Assembly (NCBI GenBank): GCA_033557465.1
Contig: CM066036.1
Coordinates: 724,235,828 to 724,299,827 of the forward strand
Direction: 5' to 3'
Source of the DNA: Ichthyophis bannanicus
Taxonomy: Eukaryota; Chordata; Amphibia; Gymnophiona; Ichthyophiidae
DNA length: 64,000 bases
A program made the translations under genes and the position numbers. Positions 22,270 to 33,561 of the stretch are shown here, one piece after another (positions within the stretch are counted from its first letter, which is position 1; each line of letters starts with the position of its first letter). Under the pieces are notes generated by a model. The model saw only the letters and a program-made list of their open reading frames with translations. It had not been told where the DNA came from and made no database searches.

Positions 22270-23588
22270 AAAATAAGCCACCACTGGGGGAAAATAGTAG
22301 CATAGTATAGGACGGCAGCAGTATGGTCCATCTAGTCTGCCCAGACAAGGTGGCAAGATTAGGTGCACCTGCTGCTTCATGCAGATCACTTTTCCCCATG
22401 CCTTTGTTTAGGGGTGTACCCACTACTCCATGGAGATCATCCCTATTTGTTGAGATAAAATCAAAATAAATTATTTCTTATATCTTGCTACTATAAAGGG
22501 ATCCACTGTGTCTGTCATATGCCATTTTGAATTCTGTCACTGTATTTACCCTCACCACTTCCATCAGGGGGTCATTCCAAACATCTGCCACCCTTTCAGT
22601 GAAAAAAAGTATTTCCTGACATTGCCTTTCAGTTTACCCCTTGCAGCTTCATGTTATGCCCTCTAGTTTTATAGCTTCCGTGTCTTTGAAAAAGTTTTGT
22701 TCATTAATACTTTTTAAGTATTTAAAAAGGTCTATATCATATCTCCCCTGGCCCTCCTCTCCTCTCCTCTAGCATATACATATTTAGGTCTTCAAGTCTC
22801 TTCTCATACGTCTTCTAGTGCAGGCTCCAAGTCATTTTGGTCACCTTCCTCTGAATCATTTCAAGTCTTTTTATATCCTTTGTGAGATGTGGAGCCTGAT
22901 TCGTGTAGAGGGATGTCTGGGCCATCCAGACATCCCAGAGGAAGATGGGCCCATTTGGACCCTATTCTGGAACAAAATGTTCCCGCAGTGCACTGAATTG
23001 GGCCCATGGATGGCCCACCATGCCCCTGCCATCTGCGGAACTGTCCTCCTCGCAAGCGCTCCCAACTCCCACAGCTTTGGCCCTTCTTTTCCCTGCCATC
23101 CAACCCACTGCTGGCCTGCCAGGGCCTGGATCAGGCGGCGGGGACCTTCCTATACCTGGCCCCAGCCTTGGGGGGGATCTCTGGGCCCAGTCACCGGATT
23201 TGTGTTGCTTATTCCACCTGTGAAGTGGAATAAAGCAGTATGTCCCCTTTGACCCAGCAGGACGTATAGAGCTATGACCTGAATCGGCCCTATACATCCT
23301 GCTGGACTGGCCCGCCCCTGCTCTGCCCAGATCCCACCCCTTCATCCCCTGCCAGCTCTCCCCGTCCTGATGCTCAGCCTGTAAGGGGAGAGCCAGAGGG
23401 GGGAACTGGGCCCAGACAGCAGCCCACAACCCGCATCCCAGATTCAGGCTCATAGTCCCCAATTGAACACAATACTCCAAGTTGGGCCTCACCATCAACT
23501 TGTACACTGGCATGAATACCTCCTATTTTCTGTTGGTAATTCCGTTTTTGCAGTCGTGCAGCCCAGTGTGTTGTGGCTACCCAAAACC
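22270..23588 (-). mobile_element. Reversed CR1-like 3' fragment, itself interrupted
   Basis: On the minus strand it matches the 3' part and tail of the LINE at 17735: tail GGACGGCAGCAGTATGGTCC and ATCTAGTCTGCCC near 22301-22342, then the C-terminal coding region to about 22890, resuming at about 23455 (AATACTCCAAGTTGGGCCTC, matching 18233-18250 in kind) to about 23588. The interruption is 22895-23449. It sits between two collinear pieces of the plus-strand CR1. Confidence 0.65.
22895..23449. mobile_element. Unidentified GC-rich insertion with short inverted ends and two hairpins
   Basis: It interrupts the reversed CR1-like fragment. The ends read AGCCTGATTC and GATTCAGGCT, near-inverted over 10 bp. 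Internal hairpins: GGGATGTCTGG at 22910-22920 with its exact complement at 22926-22936, and CAGCAGGACGTATAG at 23255-23269 with 23290-23304 (one mismatch). The several overlapping frames (22818-23252, 22962-23513) are GC artefacts. The family is not recognised. Confidence 0.5.
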
Positions 23589-23768
23589 CAAATAGGATAA
23601 TAAGGATTATTCAAAAAGGAATGGAGAACAAAACTTGAATATCATTAGCCCCTCTGTTTAGGTCTGTGGTCTAATCACACCTTGAGTATTGTATGCAGTT
23701 CTTTTCACCCATCTCAGATGATGTAGAAGTGGAAAAGATTCAGAGAAGGATGAGATAATGATATAGAG

Positions 23769-26423
23769 CAGGCATGTCCAACAGGTAGATCGCAATCTAC
23801 CTGTAGATCACGGAGGGGTCAGAGGTAGATCGCCAGCCCCACTTGGCTCCATCTCTCCAGCAGCTCGCCCCGTCACTAGGAGAGAACTTGTGCCGGCAGG
23901 TCATCTGCCGAGGGCTTGCCGCCGCGGCTGATTCTTTGTCTGTCTTTTCTCCCTGCCTGCGGGAATCTTGCCTGTGGGTGTATTGGGGGCACTTGTTGTT
24001 TTCATGCCAATAGTTTGTGAATACCCCAGGGGGCTGTCGTCCGCGCCCCATGATGAGACGCCACAGGCCCAACATCATACCTAGTCTCCTGCCTCTCAGA
24101 ATCACCCATTCCTGCCACCGCCCCAATGCCCCTTAGAAGTGTGTTTTATACCGGGCAATATCCATTCACCCGGGCCTTACCTGAATGCACTTACCATATT
24201 AGTTGTGTCGTGTGCTGGTTGTTGGTCGCTTTATAGTTCGCTTTCATTAAACGTTTTCAGGCAGACACAACAAAGTGTCAAGAATTTGGTGATTTTGGCA
24301 GGCTTTTCCAAATTTGTTCTAACTTGTTTATGCCTTGCCTTCGAATTGGTTCAAACCACTGTGACTTTTGCTTGCCTCTGCAATTTTATTTTGCCTAGCC
24401 TTTGTGTTGATTCTACACTGCAATTTTATTTTGCCCTGCCTTTGCGTTGATTCTACACTGTGTGCAGAATTTATTAAATTGCGTGTGGTGGTATTTGAAC
24501 TTGTTTGGCGGTATTTGATTTTATCTGGTTTGCTGGACAGGTGTTTGAGTTTTTTTGATGATTGTTTGGTGGTATTTGATTATTGGTGCCAGTATGATGA
24601 ATTCTTATTTTTACTTTTAGAACTGCATGTGTGGTTTTGGCATCTCCAGTCCTTGTATTGCACATCATCCAAAGGTCTTCAGTTCCTGTTGATCTTTTAT
24701 ACTTTGGGACAGTGACAGTTTTGGACCAGATTCAGCCAGTGTTTATACTAACTTAGCAGATTTGGCCTTCTTACATCCGGTCACCCCAGTATAACAAAGA
24801 TGAGTGTTCCAAAGAAGGTCAAAACCTACCACTTTCATGATGAATGGGAAATGGACTACTTCATCATGGTGAAAGACAAGTGGTGGTGTCTAATTTATAA
24901 CACCCCAGTATCCTTGCCAAAAAAAGGGTAATCTGGAACGTCATTATAAGGCTCTGCATAGCAATACGTTTGATGCTGATTTTCCACCCAAAAGTGAAAT
25001 TCGTTAACTGAAGCTCAAAGAACTTAAATCGAAATTGGCTACTAGCAACAGTTGATGGTGAAGCCAAGGTCACATTCGGTTAATGCAACCATAGCATCCT
25101 TCAAGGTCAGCAACCTGATCGCAAAGAAATGCAAACCTTTCACGGAAGGGGAATTTGTAAAAGATTGTTTTCTTGAAGCAGCTGACAATCTTTTTGAAGG
25201 ATTTAAAAAGAAGAAAGAGATCATAGCTGTTATTCAAGATGTACAATTGTCAAGAAACACCATCGTGTGGTGAATAGAAAAGATGTGTAGAGACACAACT
25301 GAACAATTGTTAGAGGATGTTTCAAATTGTGTTGCTTTCTCACTCCAACTGGCTGAATCTACAGACATAATAGACATAGCCCAGTTACTAGTCTTTATCT
25401 GGATCATTTTTGAAGACTTCAGTGTTAAAGAAGAACTACTTGGAATGATTTCTTTAAAAGGGAGAACTACCGTTCAGGAAATATTCAGTTCTTTCCATTC
25501 TTTTGTGACAAAGTGTAATCGTCCATTGCATAGACTTGTTTCCATAACTACTGATGGAGCAAGAGCAATGACAGGTGAGGCTAACGGTTTCATAGCCTTC
25601 TGTAGACAGCATGACGACTTCCCAGATTTCCTTTCTTACCACTGCATCATTCACCAGCAAGTTTTGGCAAGCAAGAGACTAAATACAAAGACTCTCATGG
25701 ACATCACTTTCAAAATTGTAAATTCAGTTCGTGGAAGATCACTTCAAAGACTGCTTTTCAGTCCTACTCTTGATGAAGGGGCAGTGGAAATCATTTTGCA
25801 CACAGATGTAAGCTCACTAAGTAGGCACAAATTTCTGCAAAGATTTTGTGATTTGCTGAATGAAATAAGAAGTTTTTTGAAGGAGAGGGGAGATGACCAA
25901 GCAGTTTTGGAAGATGAGGAGTGGTTATGTGATCTGGCATTTCTTGCTGACTTTACAGGCGAGCTAAGTGATATGAACATTGAACTACAAAGTAAAAAAA
26001 AATGCATTGGCGAGATGATGAGTACAGTTTCATCCTACAAGAGCAAATTTGAGCTAATGACGACTGACCTTTCAAACAACACTTTTGATCATTTTCCTAA
26101 TACGCAGGACCATCTGGGACAATATCCACATTTTGTTTTTCAGAACGAGAAGTATGTGACAGAAATCTGTTCTGTTATCCAGGAATTCGAAAATAGATTC
26201 TGTGACTTCCAAAAAATTGGAACAGTTGTGGAGTACTTGTCATACCCATTCAAAGTAGATGTGGACATTAAAGAAACTGCAGCTGCTATCAGTAAAAATT
26301 ACTCATTGAACAAGCCATCTCTTGAAAATGAAATATTAACCCTTAAAAATGACATTTTTCGCAAGACCCATGCTGAGCAAGAATCATTTTGGAAGCTAGT
26401 GCCTAGAGACAAACACATTTCTT
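23769..26423 (+). mobile_element. hAT transposon lacking a recognisable 3' end
   Basis: The 5' terminus is CAGGCATGTCCAACAGGTAG followed by ATCGCAATCTACCTGTAGAT, a hAT-type end with subterminal palindromes. A leader with a 38-39 bp duplication near 24384-24460 (TTGATTCTACACTGCAATTT) precedes the transposase remnant. CR1 sequence resumes at about 26424 directly after the coding part, with no matching 3' inverted terminus, so that end was lost, probably together with a little of the CR1 target. Confidence 0.75.
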
Positions 26424-26425
26424 AA
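24800..26425 (+). pseudogene. hAT transposase remnant (GTF2IRD2/ZBED-like group)
   Basis: Starts MSVPKKVKTYHFHDEWEMDY, a degraded zinc-finger region (WWCLIYN, then in another frame LERHYKALH), with frameshifts to about 25270. Then a 380-aa uninterrupted frame at 25283-26425 covers the RNase-H-like core: ESTDI, VKEELLGMISLKGRTT, TTDGARAMTGEANGF (catalytic DGA context), YHCIIHQQVLASK and IVNSVRGRSLQRL. The C-terminal dimerisation region is cut at FWKLVPRDKHIS. Known relatives include domesticated vertebrate genes of the GTF2IRD2/ZBED5 type, but stops in the N-terminus and loss of the C-terminus argue against function here. Confidence 0.8.
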
Positions 26426-26668
26426 GAAGAAAGGCTAAAGAACTAAGGGCTCTTTAGCTTGAAAAAGAGATCCATTGAGATATGATATTAATCATTAGTG
26501 GGCTGGAACAAATAAATAGAGGACAGTTGTTTAACCTTTCAAAAACTAAAAAAAAAAAGAACTTCATGAAATTAATGACCAGTAAACTGTAAATGAATTA
26601 CAGAAAGTATATTTTTTCACACAGCACATACTGACATTGTGGAGTCCGTTGCTAAGAGATATGATTAA

Positions 26669-26795
26669 GGGGTCTGTTTACTAAGCGGTGCTAGTGGCTT
26701 CTGTGCGAAATCAGAGCCGCAGCCCTATTGACTAAAATGGGGTCACGCCTCTGATTTTGCAACAAGCCGCTAGTGCTGCCTAGTAAACATACCCT
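26669..26795. mobile_element. Harbinger-type palindromic MITE (copy 1)
   Basis: TAA at 26666-26668 and 26796-26798 flanks 127 bp that fold completely. The left end GGGGTCTGTTTACTAAGCGG pairs with the right end (reverse complement AGGGTATGTTTACTAGGCAG). The centre is CCCTATTGACTAAAATGGGG. The same family occurs at 47875. It lies in the C-terminal region of the CR1 copy. Confidence 0.9.
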
Positions 26796-27187
26796 TAAGT
26801 TGATTTAAATAGTGGGGTTTGAAAGATGTTTGTAAAGAGGAGGATGAACATTCTTGCTCCACTCATATTGGCCTGGGGAGGTAATAGTCAGATCATTTCT
26901 CCCAGCTTCGCCCAAAGCATTCTCACATGCAACTAGCCATGTGCTATTTCTGTCTTTCTCTCTCTCAGACACACACACAGACACACATGTCACCGTCCCC
27001 CATTGTCCTGCTCCACATGCCTGACTGCCACACAAGCTATATATTGGGGGTCCTCTCACTGCCACAGTGTCTCTGATTGTTTCATATTGCACCCTGCTCT
27101 GCCAGTAGATGGTGTGTTTTATGCTGTCTGTAACAACCCACACGACCTTAACCAACACATGTCCCATGCTTATGTGCACATCTCACA

Positions 27188-27465
27188 TTGCCCCCATAGG
27201 CAACCTTTGATATCCCCTGAGGACCTGGCTGCTGACCCCAGTGCACCACCCCATGAGCCAGCAGGAGGAGCAGTACAATGCTGCCCATCAGCAGACCCGG
27301 GAGGTTGTGGAGCAAGCAATAGGGTTGCAGAAGAGTCACTTCTGGTGCCTCAACAGGAGTGGCGGGGAATACAGTGATGCAGTGAAGCGATGTATGATGA
27401 TGTGCTGGCAGCATCATCACTCTCCCCAGCAAGGCAGGCCACTGCACATGGTTCAGGGCTACTAG
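27188..27465 (+). pseudogene. HARBI1-like nuclease remnant (C-terminal)
   Basis: The plus frame reads YPLRTWLLTPV, then EEQYNAAHQQTREVVEQAIG and LQKSHFWCLNRSGGE. These match the conserved C-terminal blocks of Harbinger transposases: the YPL..WLLTP strand, YN.AH...R.VVE.AFG.LK containing the catalytic Glu, and the RF.CL..SGG turn. After GGE the sequence departs from the usual YSP..V..II..C..LHN block. An acceptor-like CCCCCATAG precedes 27200. Upstream catalytic Asp motifs are not found. Confidence 0.75.
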
Positions 27466-27734
27466 GTGGCTGTGATGTGCACTGGCAGCCCCAGCACCCA
27501 CCTCCTGGGCCCCCATGAGGCCCACCAAACTGTACAGGGTACCAACAATCATTGCCTGGTATGCCATCATCTCCCTCTTAAAATGAATGTGTCCCTCCAG
27601 ATGGTGCTCCACTCGCAGTCAGTTTCCTCGCACTTCTCAAACTCAGTCTCCCTCCCTCGCATGTGTTGCTGCCTAAGGGTCCCACCAGATACCATGTAGC
27701 TCAGACTGTATGCCCTCAGTGCAGGCAAACAGGC

Positions 27735-30110
27735 ATTCACCCTTCATCCACAGGGTCATCAAGGATGGTGAACTGTAGCTCAGCCAGTGGTGCATCATCT
27801 GTCTCTATCTCCCCATCACTGGCCGATACACCGGCCTGCTCCACTGCCCTGGGTGCTGCATTGGCCTGTTCTACTGACATGGGAGCTGCATTGGCCTGTT
27901 CCACTGCCCTGTGTGTCACACCAGACTGCTCCTCTGCCCTGGCAGGCACACTGAACCACACCTCCACCCTGATAACCACACCAGACTGCTCCACTGCCTT
28001 GGCAGGCACACCAAACCTTGTGGCATGCTGCATCTCATCCATGGCTGGTAGTGAGGCTCCCTCTGATGCACCTGTTCCAGACTGTGAGGGGTGGGTCCCT
28101 GGCACGTCTGTGGGAGAGCAAAGATGGCAGAGGGTAGTGCCATGGGTTGCTGGTTTGGCCTATGAAGTGCCACCATGCTCACAATGGAACAGGCAGAGGG
28201 ATGCCCAGTCTGCACTGTCCCTAACCCCAACATCACCCAAGACAGAACATAAAGGCAGGCCCTGGATGGACAAAACTATGGTGTGGACACATACATGGCC
28301 ATCAAGGTACCGCTCAGACCATGAAGCAATCCCTACTTACCATCCTGTGTGCCTGGGGTGGAGCTGTCAAAGCCTGCAACCCCTGATATGGAGACCTCCT
28401 CCATAAACTGCAGCACCTGTTCCTCCAGAGTGGTGAGTCTGCATTGGCATGCAGGTGGCAGTTTGCTGTTGCTGCTCTTTTCTCCTTTGCAGCCTGCCAT
28501 TCCATCTCCACATCCCTGTTGTGGTGGTGGATGGCATTGACTGTCCTGACAATGTCACATCATGCTGTCAGCTGTGAACTGGCATTTTCTGCCGCAAAGA
28601 GTGAAGTTGCTGCTTAAGGATGAGCCCCAGGGCCATAGAGGTCTCAGAGGGCCCCAGCCATGTGCGTGCATGTCTGCATGTAATGAGTGCTGGCTGGTGG
28701 ACACACGGGATAGTGACACTAGGGGAAGGCACTGGGGGTGGCAAGGCTGCACTAAGCACATTACCATCATTGCATATGAGTATCCCCCACCAGATGGTCT
28801 GCCTGCACTTATCTGGCAGCTACAGCTGCCACTCCCTGTGTCTGTTGGACTCCACTGTGTACCTCACTGACCTTCCTCAGCTGCCAGCTGCTCCCTGATG
28901 CACTGAAGCTGGTTTGATCACTTCTAGCGCAATGTCCTGCAGTGAAACTTGAGGGCCTCCAGGTTGTGTCACATGCCATAGTCACTGTGGGAGAGAGAGG
29001 GAGGGGACACACATGAGCTCAGTTGTGTGCGTTCACATCACCTATTGTGCATACCTGTATCCTGCCTATGCCTGGTGGCCTGCTATCCTGGGTACAGGGG
29101 CATATCCATGGGTAGCAGGTGTGGGGTGCATGTGAAGGAACGCCTCTGGCATCTGGGACCAGATTCATCTGCGGGCTTCTGGTATGTGCCCCATGCCAAC
29201 ATCAACAGTGTCATCTGGACCACTGATTCACCTATGTCACCCCTCTGGTCCCTTTAGCTACCTCTGCAGTCCTCCCCCCTCCCCCTGCTCCCATCTGTTG
29301 TGCACAGTCTTGACTTGGCACCATAGTACATGGTTGTGGATCATGAGTGGCCTCGGCTGTGGTCAGGTTCATGGCAAGGGACATCCACTGCTTCATGGGG
29401 GCCACATCATGCATTGTTTTGTTAGGTGTCCTTCAGGACAGGATGTCACAATTTGTGCATACTTCTCATTATACATCTGTCAGTTTCTGTGGCATCACAT
29501 TAGTGGCATGGTGCCACAGCCAGAAAAGAAGTGGCAGGCAGTGTTGGCTAATCCGCTTGCAGGCCCCCTCTAACCCCTGGGCCGGGGTCACAGAGACTGG
29601 GTGGAGGCAGATGTCTGGGGCATCCACACTGTCCAGCAGGTTCCATTGGGACAGGCAGCCCAACTCACAGCTTCCCATGCTCCGGGCAATGCCTTTGCTG
29701 TTCTAGCCTTGTGGTGTTGCTGCCATCCGCCACCAAGGGGTGCAGCAGCCTCCATGCCTGCTGTGTTTGGATATGCCTACTGTTGTGGGCAGCCAAGGAA
29801 TGGCACCCTTACCATGCATGGCCCATCCCCTACAGTCCCACAGCCCTGTCTCCCTGTGCAGACACACAGTTGTGCCTTTCAGGATGCATATGGCCTAGCA
29901 TGGTGCTCAGCCTCCCTGCCCATTCAGGTCTTCTTACCTATGTAGGCGGAGTTGGATGGCTCTCCATATGGCCATAGATAGTCGCAGGTTTGACCACCGC
30001 TCCCCCCCCCCCCCCCGCGGTATAGCACCCCCTCGTATCACAGCACAGAACGGGCAAGGGCCTCCAACTTATTGGGGCAGAGGTTTACTGTCCTTCTTCT
30101 TGTCGCCATC
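27735..30110 (-). pseudogene. Harbinger Myb/SANT-like accessory gene, spliced, decayed
   Basis: The first exon on minus begins near 30110: MATRRRTVN, PNKLEALARSVL, one in-frame stop, then YEGVLYRGG, as in the SANT/Myb-like DNA-binding protein of Harbinger elements. It ends at a GTAAG donor near 29940. Middle exons are not resolved. A penultimate exon reads TTLEEQVLQFMEEVSISGVA and ends at donor GTAAGTAGGG (28340 downwards). The 233-bp intron 28340-28108 ends CTCTCCCACAG. The last exon 28107-27735 gives 122 aa with 12-residue repeats of the VEQANAAP type and ends FTILDDPVDEG. In Harbinger systems this protein aids nuclear import and DNA binding of the transposase. Frameshifts are present. Confidence 0.6.
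28108..28340 (-). other. Intron of the Harbinger Myb-like gene
   Basis: Donor GTAAGTAGGG (complement of 28331-28340) and acceptor CTCTCCCACAG (ending at 28108) bound 233 nt. Both flanking reading stretches are open in the same direction. Confidence 0.6.
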
Positions 30111-30491
30111 CCGCTGGTGTCTAGCCACCTAGCCACAGGGGGCTCTTGCACAGACAGCTCGTGGGGCCTGCATGATGGTGTCATCACTGCAAGGGTACAC
30201 CAGATGGGCGATACACGGGTTCATGCACACTTGCCGTCCCACTTATCTGCCCACTGGTTTGGACCCCTAAATGGGTATCATGGGCTAACATTTTCTTAGG
30301 CGCTGAGCCTGCGTTTCGGCCCCTATGCATACCCATCTATGCTGCGCTAGGCACCTGCTGTTGTGCTTGCTTGGTGCTGCATTTTCGATGCTTGGCCATT
30401 TTGGAGGTGCCTGACTCATGATTCAAGCACTTTTCCTGAGCGGGTATTTTTATGCGGGTATGGTACGCCTCAGCGCCTTGTCGAAAATTGG

Positions 30492-31139
30492 GCCCTCAAT
30501 CTCTAACATTTACTGCTAATGCTCGGCATAGTACTTGCATCATGCCAAAGAGAGCTTCCTTCTTGAGTTTGTAAGATGTTAAATATATAGATAATTTACC
30601 AAGACGTATTTGGAAAATCTTAATGAAGCCTGTGCCACCCAACATGATGGGAAACAACTCAGTATCTTTCTGCCACATTTTCTTGGTTTCGGGCTGCATA
30701 TCTTGCTACTAAAAAATGATAAATTATATTCACCAAACTTGATGCCATCTCAGTATAAGGCATCACACACAACATTTTCTCCATTGGTTCTTTAGTTTTA
30801 TAAATCAATAACAAATCCATGTTCTTCAGATAATATCTTGAGAATATCCCTTAATCAAAAGTAAAATATTTAATTCTTGCACCTCTTTCCCCCCCAAAAA
30901 ATCAGCTGATGAGTAATTTTTTAAAATTCTCAATAAACTGGCTGGTTGATAAACTTGTTTTTAACCTAAAAGGATTACAATTGTTAAAGCACAGAAAGTT
31001 GTTACATTCATTTGCCTTCCACTATATGGTGGTGTTGAATTTATTATCATATTTCATGACTAGAACAATCAAAAAAGTAACTACATGAATAGACATATAA
31101 ATTGTATAATAGTCATATAACTATACAATTTGTTACTTC
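30492..31139. other. Unassigned AT-rich stretch
   Basis: A 67-aa minus frame (30699-30496) has no recognised motif. No splice or repeat boundaries are supported. Confidence 0.4.
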
Positions 31140-31290
31140 TGTTTAATATAAAGTTTTAGTTTTTAGTTTTAGTTCTAGTTCTAATTAACTTACTTGTTCC
31201 ATGTAAAGTTCTAATTGTTCTATTTGTTCCCTGCAAACCGCCATGACTAATAGATATGGTGGTATAGAAAAGATGTTAAATAAATGAGCA
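31140..31290 (+). mobile_element. L2-like LINE 3' tail fragment
   Basis: Ends TGCAAACCGCCATGACTAAT and GGTGGTATAGAAAAGATG then TTAAATAAATG, the AACCGC..GGTAT..(AAAT)n tail of the L2-like LINEs. Upstream is a (GTTTTA/GTTCTA)n stretch near 31155-31190. Confidence 0.75.
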
Positions 31291-31314
31291 TAGCAAGTCC
31301 TATTAAACTCTAGG

Positions 31315-31700
31315 GGCCTGATATTCAGCAGCGGCGGCTAGCACTATTACAACTGCTAGCTACCACTGGTGAAGCCTAAAAGCAGATATTAAATGGCAGT
31401 GCCATATCCAGCATTAGCATGGAATATTTGTGTTGGCCGACGGAGCAGGAAGTTAACTTGGCAGTGACAGTATTCAGCCACCGCCTGGTTAGCTTTGGCA
31501 GTAAAAGTTAGGACAGTCTTTTCTGTGCCTAACCTTCACTACAGAAGGGTAAGCTGCTGCCTGGTTATTCTTGGTTACTCCCCATGGAATGCCCTGGAAC
31601 ACCCCGATGTTAACTGCTTAGCATTGGGGTACCGAGCAGTGGCACCTGTGTATATTCAGCTGTACTAACTGTGTTACGGCCACTGAATATCACGTTCACC
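31315..31700. repeat. ATATTCAG-type DNA transposon-like repeat
   Basis: The left end GGGCCTGATATTCAGCAGCG and right end GGCCACTGAATATCACG are roughly inverted. The interior has GTGACAGTATTCAGCCACCG and TTAGCTTTGGCAG. The same motifs recur at 43985-44102, 45591-45650 and 46585-46760. Confidence 0.55.
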
Positions 31701-32104
31701 ACAATTAATGAGGGATTTTCATTGGAGACAATGGAATGTAGATAGAGACTGGCCTTTCAATACTGGACACAAGGAAGAAATGAGAAGAGTGATCTTATTA
31801 ATTCAAATAACAGAAACCAAAACATATTAGTTGTTTCTTTGTAAGTGAAAGAGGGACAGTAATTGAACCCAAAAGGAAGTTTGGGAAAGCTACTTCCAAG
31901 AGTGATAAACCCATTTATAAAGGACCGGATGGTGTAAGTGAGGAAGAACAGTCATCAGGTGGGAAGGTAGAGTGGAAACCTGATGATCTAATGATACCTA
32001 AGCCCTCATCTTCCAGGAGAGGAGTTAGGGTCATGCAAATGTAACACTCCTCAACTGAACAACAATTTAGAAGAGAGGCAGTAAATCCTAGACCCATTAT
32101 AGAC

Positions 32105-32436
32105 GTGCAGATGAGTGGGGTGCCTGCAAAATGTCTGATAGACACAGTATCAGAAGTCAATACTTTAACTACCGAATACTTTTACAAGAAGATGGCAGAG
32201 GGTAGGTGGCTGTCAGATGCTAGATGGATTAAACTTACTGCACCAAATGGTTTAGAAATCCCAGTAATGGGATGTTTGGAAACTGATATTGAATGCTTTG
32301 GCCAGAAAATCACATGAAGCTTTGTTTTCATCATTCGGGATGATCCCCGGGAGAGAAGCCAGGAAGAGGAAGCTGTGCCTGGTATTATTGGAACTAATAT
32401 ATTAAAGGCTGTAAAAGGTTTGTTGCACAACTTCAC
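32105..32436 (+). pseudogene. Retroelement aspartic protease remnant
   Basis: Reads VPAKCLIDTVSEVNTLTTEY, then APNGLEIPVMGCLETD, and further on VPGIIGTNILKAV. The catalytic motif expected as DTG is DTV here, which would inactivate the enzyme. The ILGxN-like GTNIL motif and the ANGL strand identify the retropepsin fold of Ty3/gypsy-type Pol. A stop at 32318 breaks the frame before the GTNIL part. Confidence 0.75.
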
Positions 32437-32873
32437 TTTGTTAAATCCAACAGAGAATGTGGCAAGGTTAACGAAAATTAGAACTCATGTTCAAAAATGT
32501 CATTGTTTCTTACAACTTACAAGTTCAGTGGGACATGTTAAGCTGATAGGAAATAAACAGCTGCTCATTCTGTCTTTTATAGAAACAGTGATTCCAGAGA
32601 TTTGTCATCAGTTGTAAAGGCTGGACTGTTGTTCAGTGATGGTGGAGCTGCCAGAGGAAAGTGGTATGAGCCCACTAATTATACAAAATGAAGTTGTTAA
32701 ACAAATATTCATGGGAAAGGACTGAAAATAAGCAAGTAAAGACCATAGAAATGTCTATTAAAGAATACCCAAGTGGTGAGGATGGGATAGAATATGGAAT
32801 GCTAAAGAGGCTACAACAACGGGTTTTGATTCTGAAACCAGTAATAGAAGCTTTATTGGAGAATGAGTCATGA

Positions 32874-33555
32874 GTGAATTTTTCAGAACCTGACTGCTGG
32901 AGGTACTGGAAGCAACAATATCAGCTACAACTATTACAAGGAGTATTATGCAGAAAGATTGTAAGTCCTACGGATCAAAAGGAAATTGTTCAAGACATAA
33001 TCTCAAATTGTTTAGAGGGGAAGATAATTTTCTCTAATCATGAGAGCCAGATATCTAGGTCAAGACAATGTGCTGAAGATATTAAGACATCAGTATTTTT
33101 GGTTGCATACATCTTGAGATGTGGAAAAGTGAATATAAAATGCAAAAGACGTATCCTTGAGAAAGAGGAATTTCTTAGAGATAAAGCCTTTCTGACTTGA
33201 TTTTTTGCTACATGACCATTAGTAATTCTGACAGTGGATTATACGGTATTAGAAACTAGCTACAGTTAGTTAGAAAATGTATTAGTAATCACTGACTTAT
33301 TCACACCACATAATCAAGCAGTGAAGACTATAGCGGAAGTCCTCTTGAAGCATTGCATAATTTATTATGGAGCGCCCTCGCAAATTCATTCTGACCAAGG
33401 TCAGACTTTTGCATCTCAAGTAGCTAAATAAGTATGCCAGTTTTATAGTATTAAAAAAATCCATACAGTCCCATATCATCAGCAGGGAAATGGTCAATAT
33501 GAGAGATTTAACTGAAGGCTTCATGACACATTAAGTGACATCTTAAGTGTGTTAT
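32874..33555 (+). pseudogene. Retroelement integrase remnant (zinc-binding and core)
   Basis: The frame 32874-33200 corresponds to the zinc-binding region (YWKQQYQLQLLQGVLCRKIV onward), with the HH..CC residues eroded. The core at 33270-33535 is readable in one frame with two stops: NVLVITDLFT (first Asp), QIHSDQGQTF (second Asp), PYHQQGNGQYERFN (Glu). The DDE triad is therefore still visible, but stops at 33428 and 33511 make it a pseudogene. Confidence 0.75.
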
Positions 33556-33561
33556 CAGCAA

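Larger units (their letters stand above)
20640..26850 (+). mobile_element. One CR1-like LINE copy broken into five pieces
   Basis: The pieces are collinear and in the same orientation. RT palm 20640-20970 (KFDKIPHERFLKKL; catalytic region GATGACACAAAATTG). A segment at 22198-22265 (GAGATTTAATGTGGACAAGT). 23590-23768 (IIRIIQKGMENKT, SHLEYCMQFFSP, EKIQRRMR). 26424-26665 (LFSLKKRSIE, NRGQLFNLSKT, FMKLMTS). The end at 26799-26850. The gaps hold a TTAA palindrome plus an unassigned piece, a reversed CR1-like piece, a hAT transposon and a Harbinger MITE. The copy is thoroughly dead; it is useful as a ruler for dating the insertions. Confidence 0.75.
26851..30491. mobile_element. Decayed PIF/Harbinger transposon with two converging genes
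   Basis: It contains a HARBI1-like transposase remnant on plus (27188-27465) and a Myb/SANT-like gene on minus (30110-27735), the two-gene content typical of animal Harbinger elements. The right end near 30491 reads GAAAATTGGGCCC (GGGCCCAATTTTC inward), a plausible terminus. No copy of this terminus is seen on the left, and most of the transposase N-terminal core is missing, so the left side is truncated. The exact left boundary between CR1 (to about 26850) and about 27000 is uncertain. Confidence 0.65.

Noticed and set aside
22818..23513. Several overlapping frames on both strands, up to 183 aa
   Set aside because: Confined to a GC-rich insertion; frames overlap in four phases without motifs, typical of composition.
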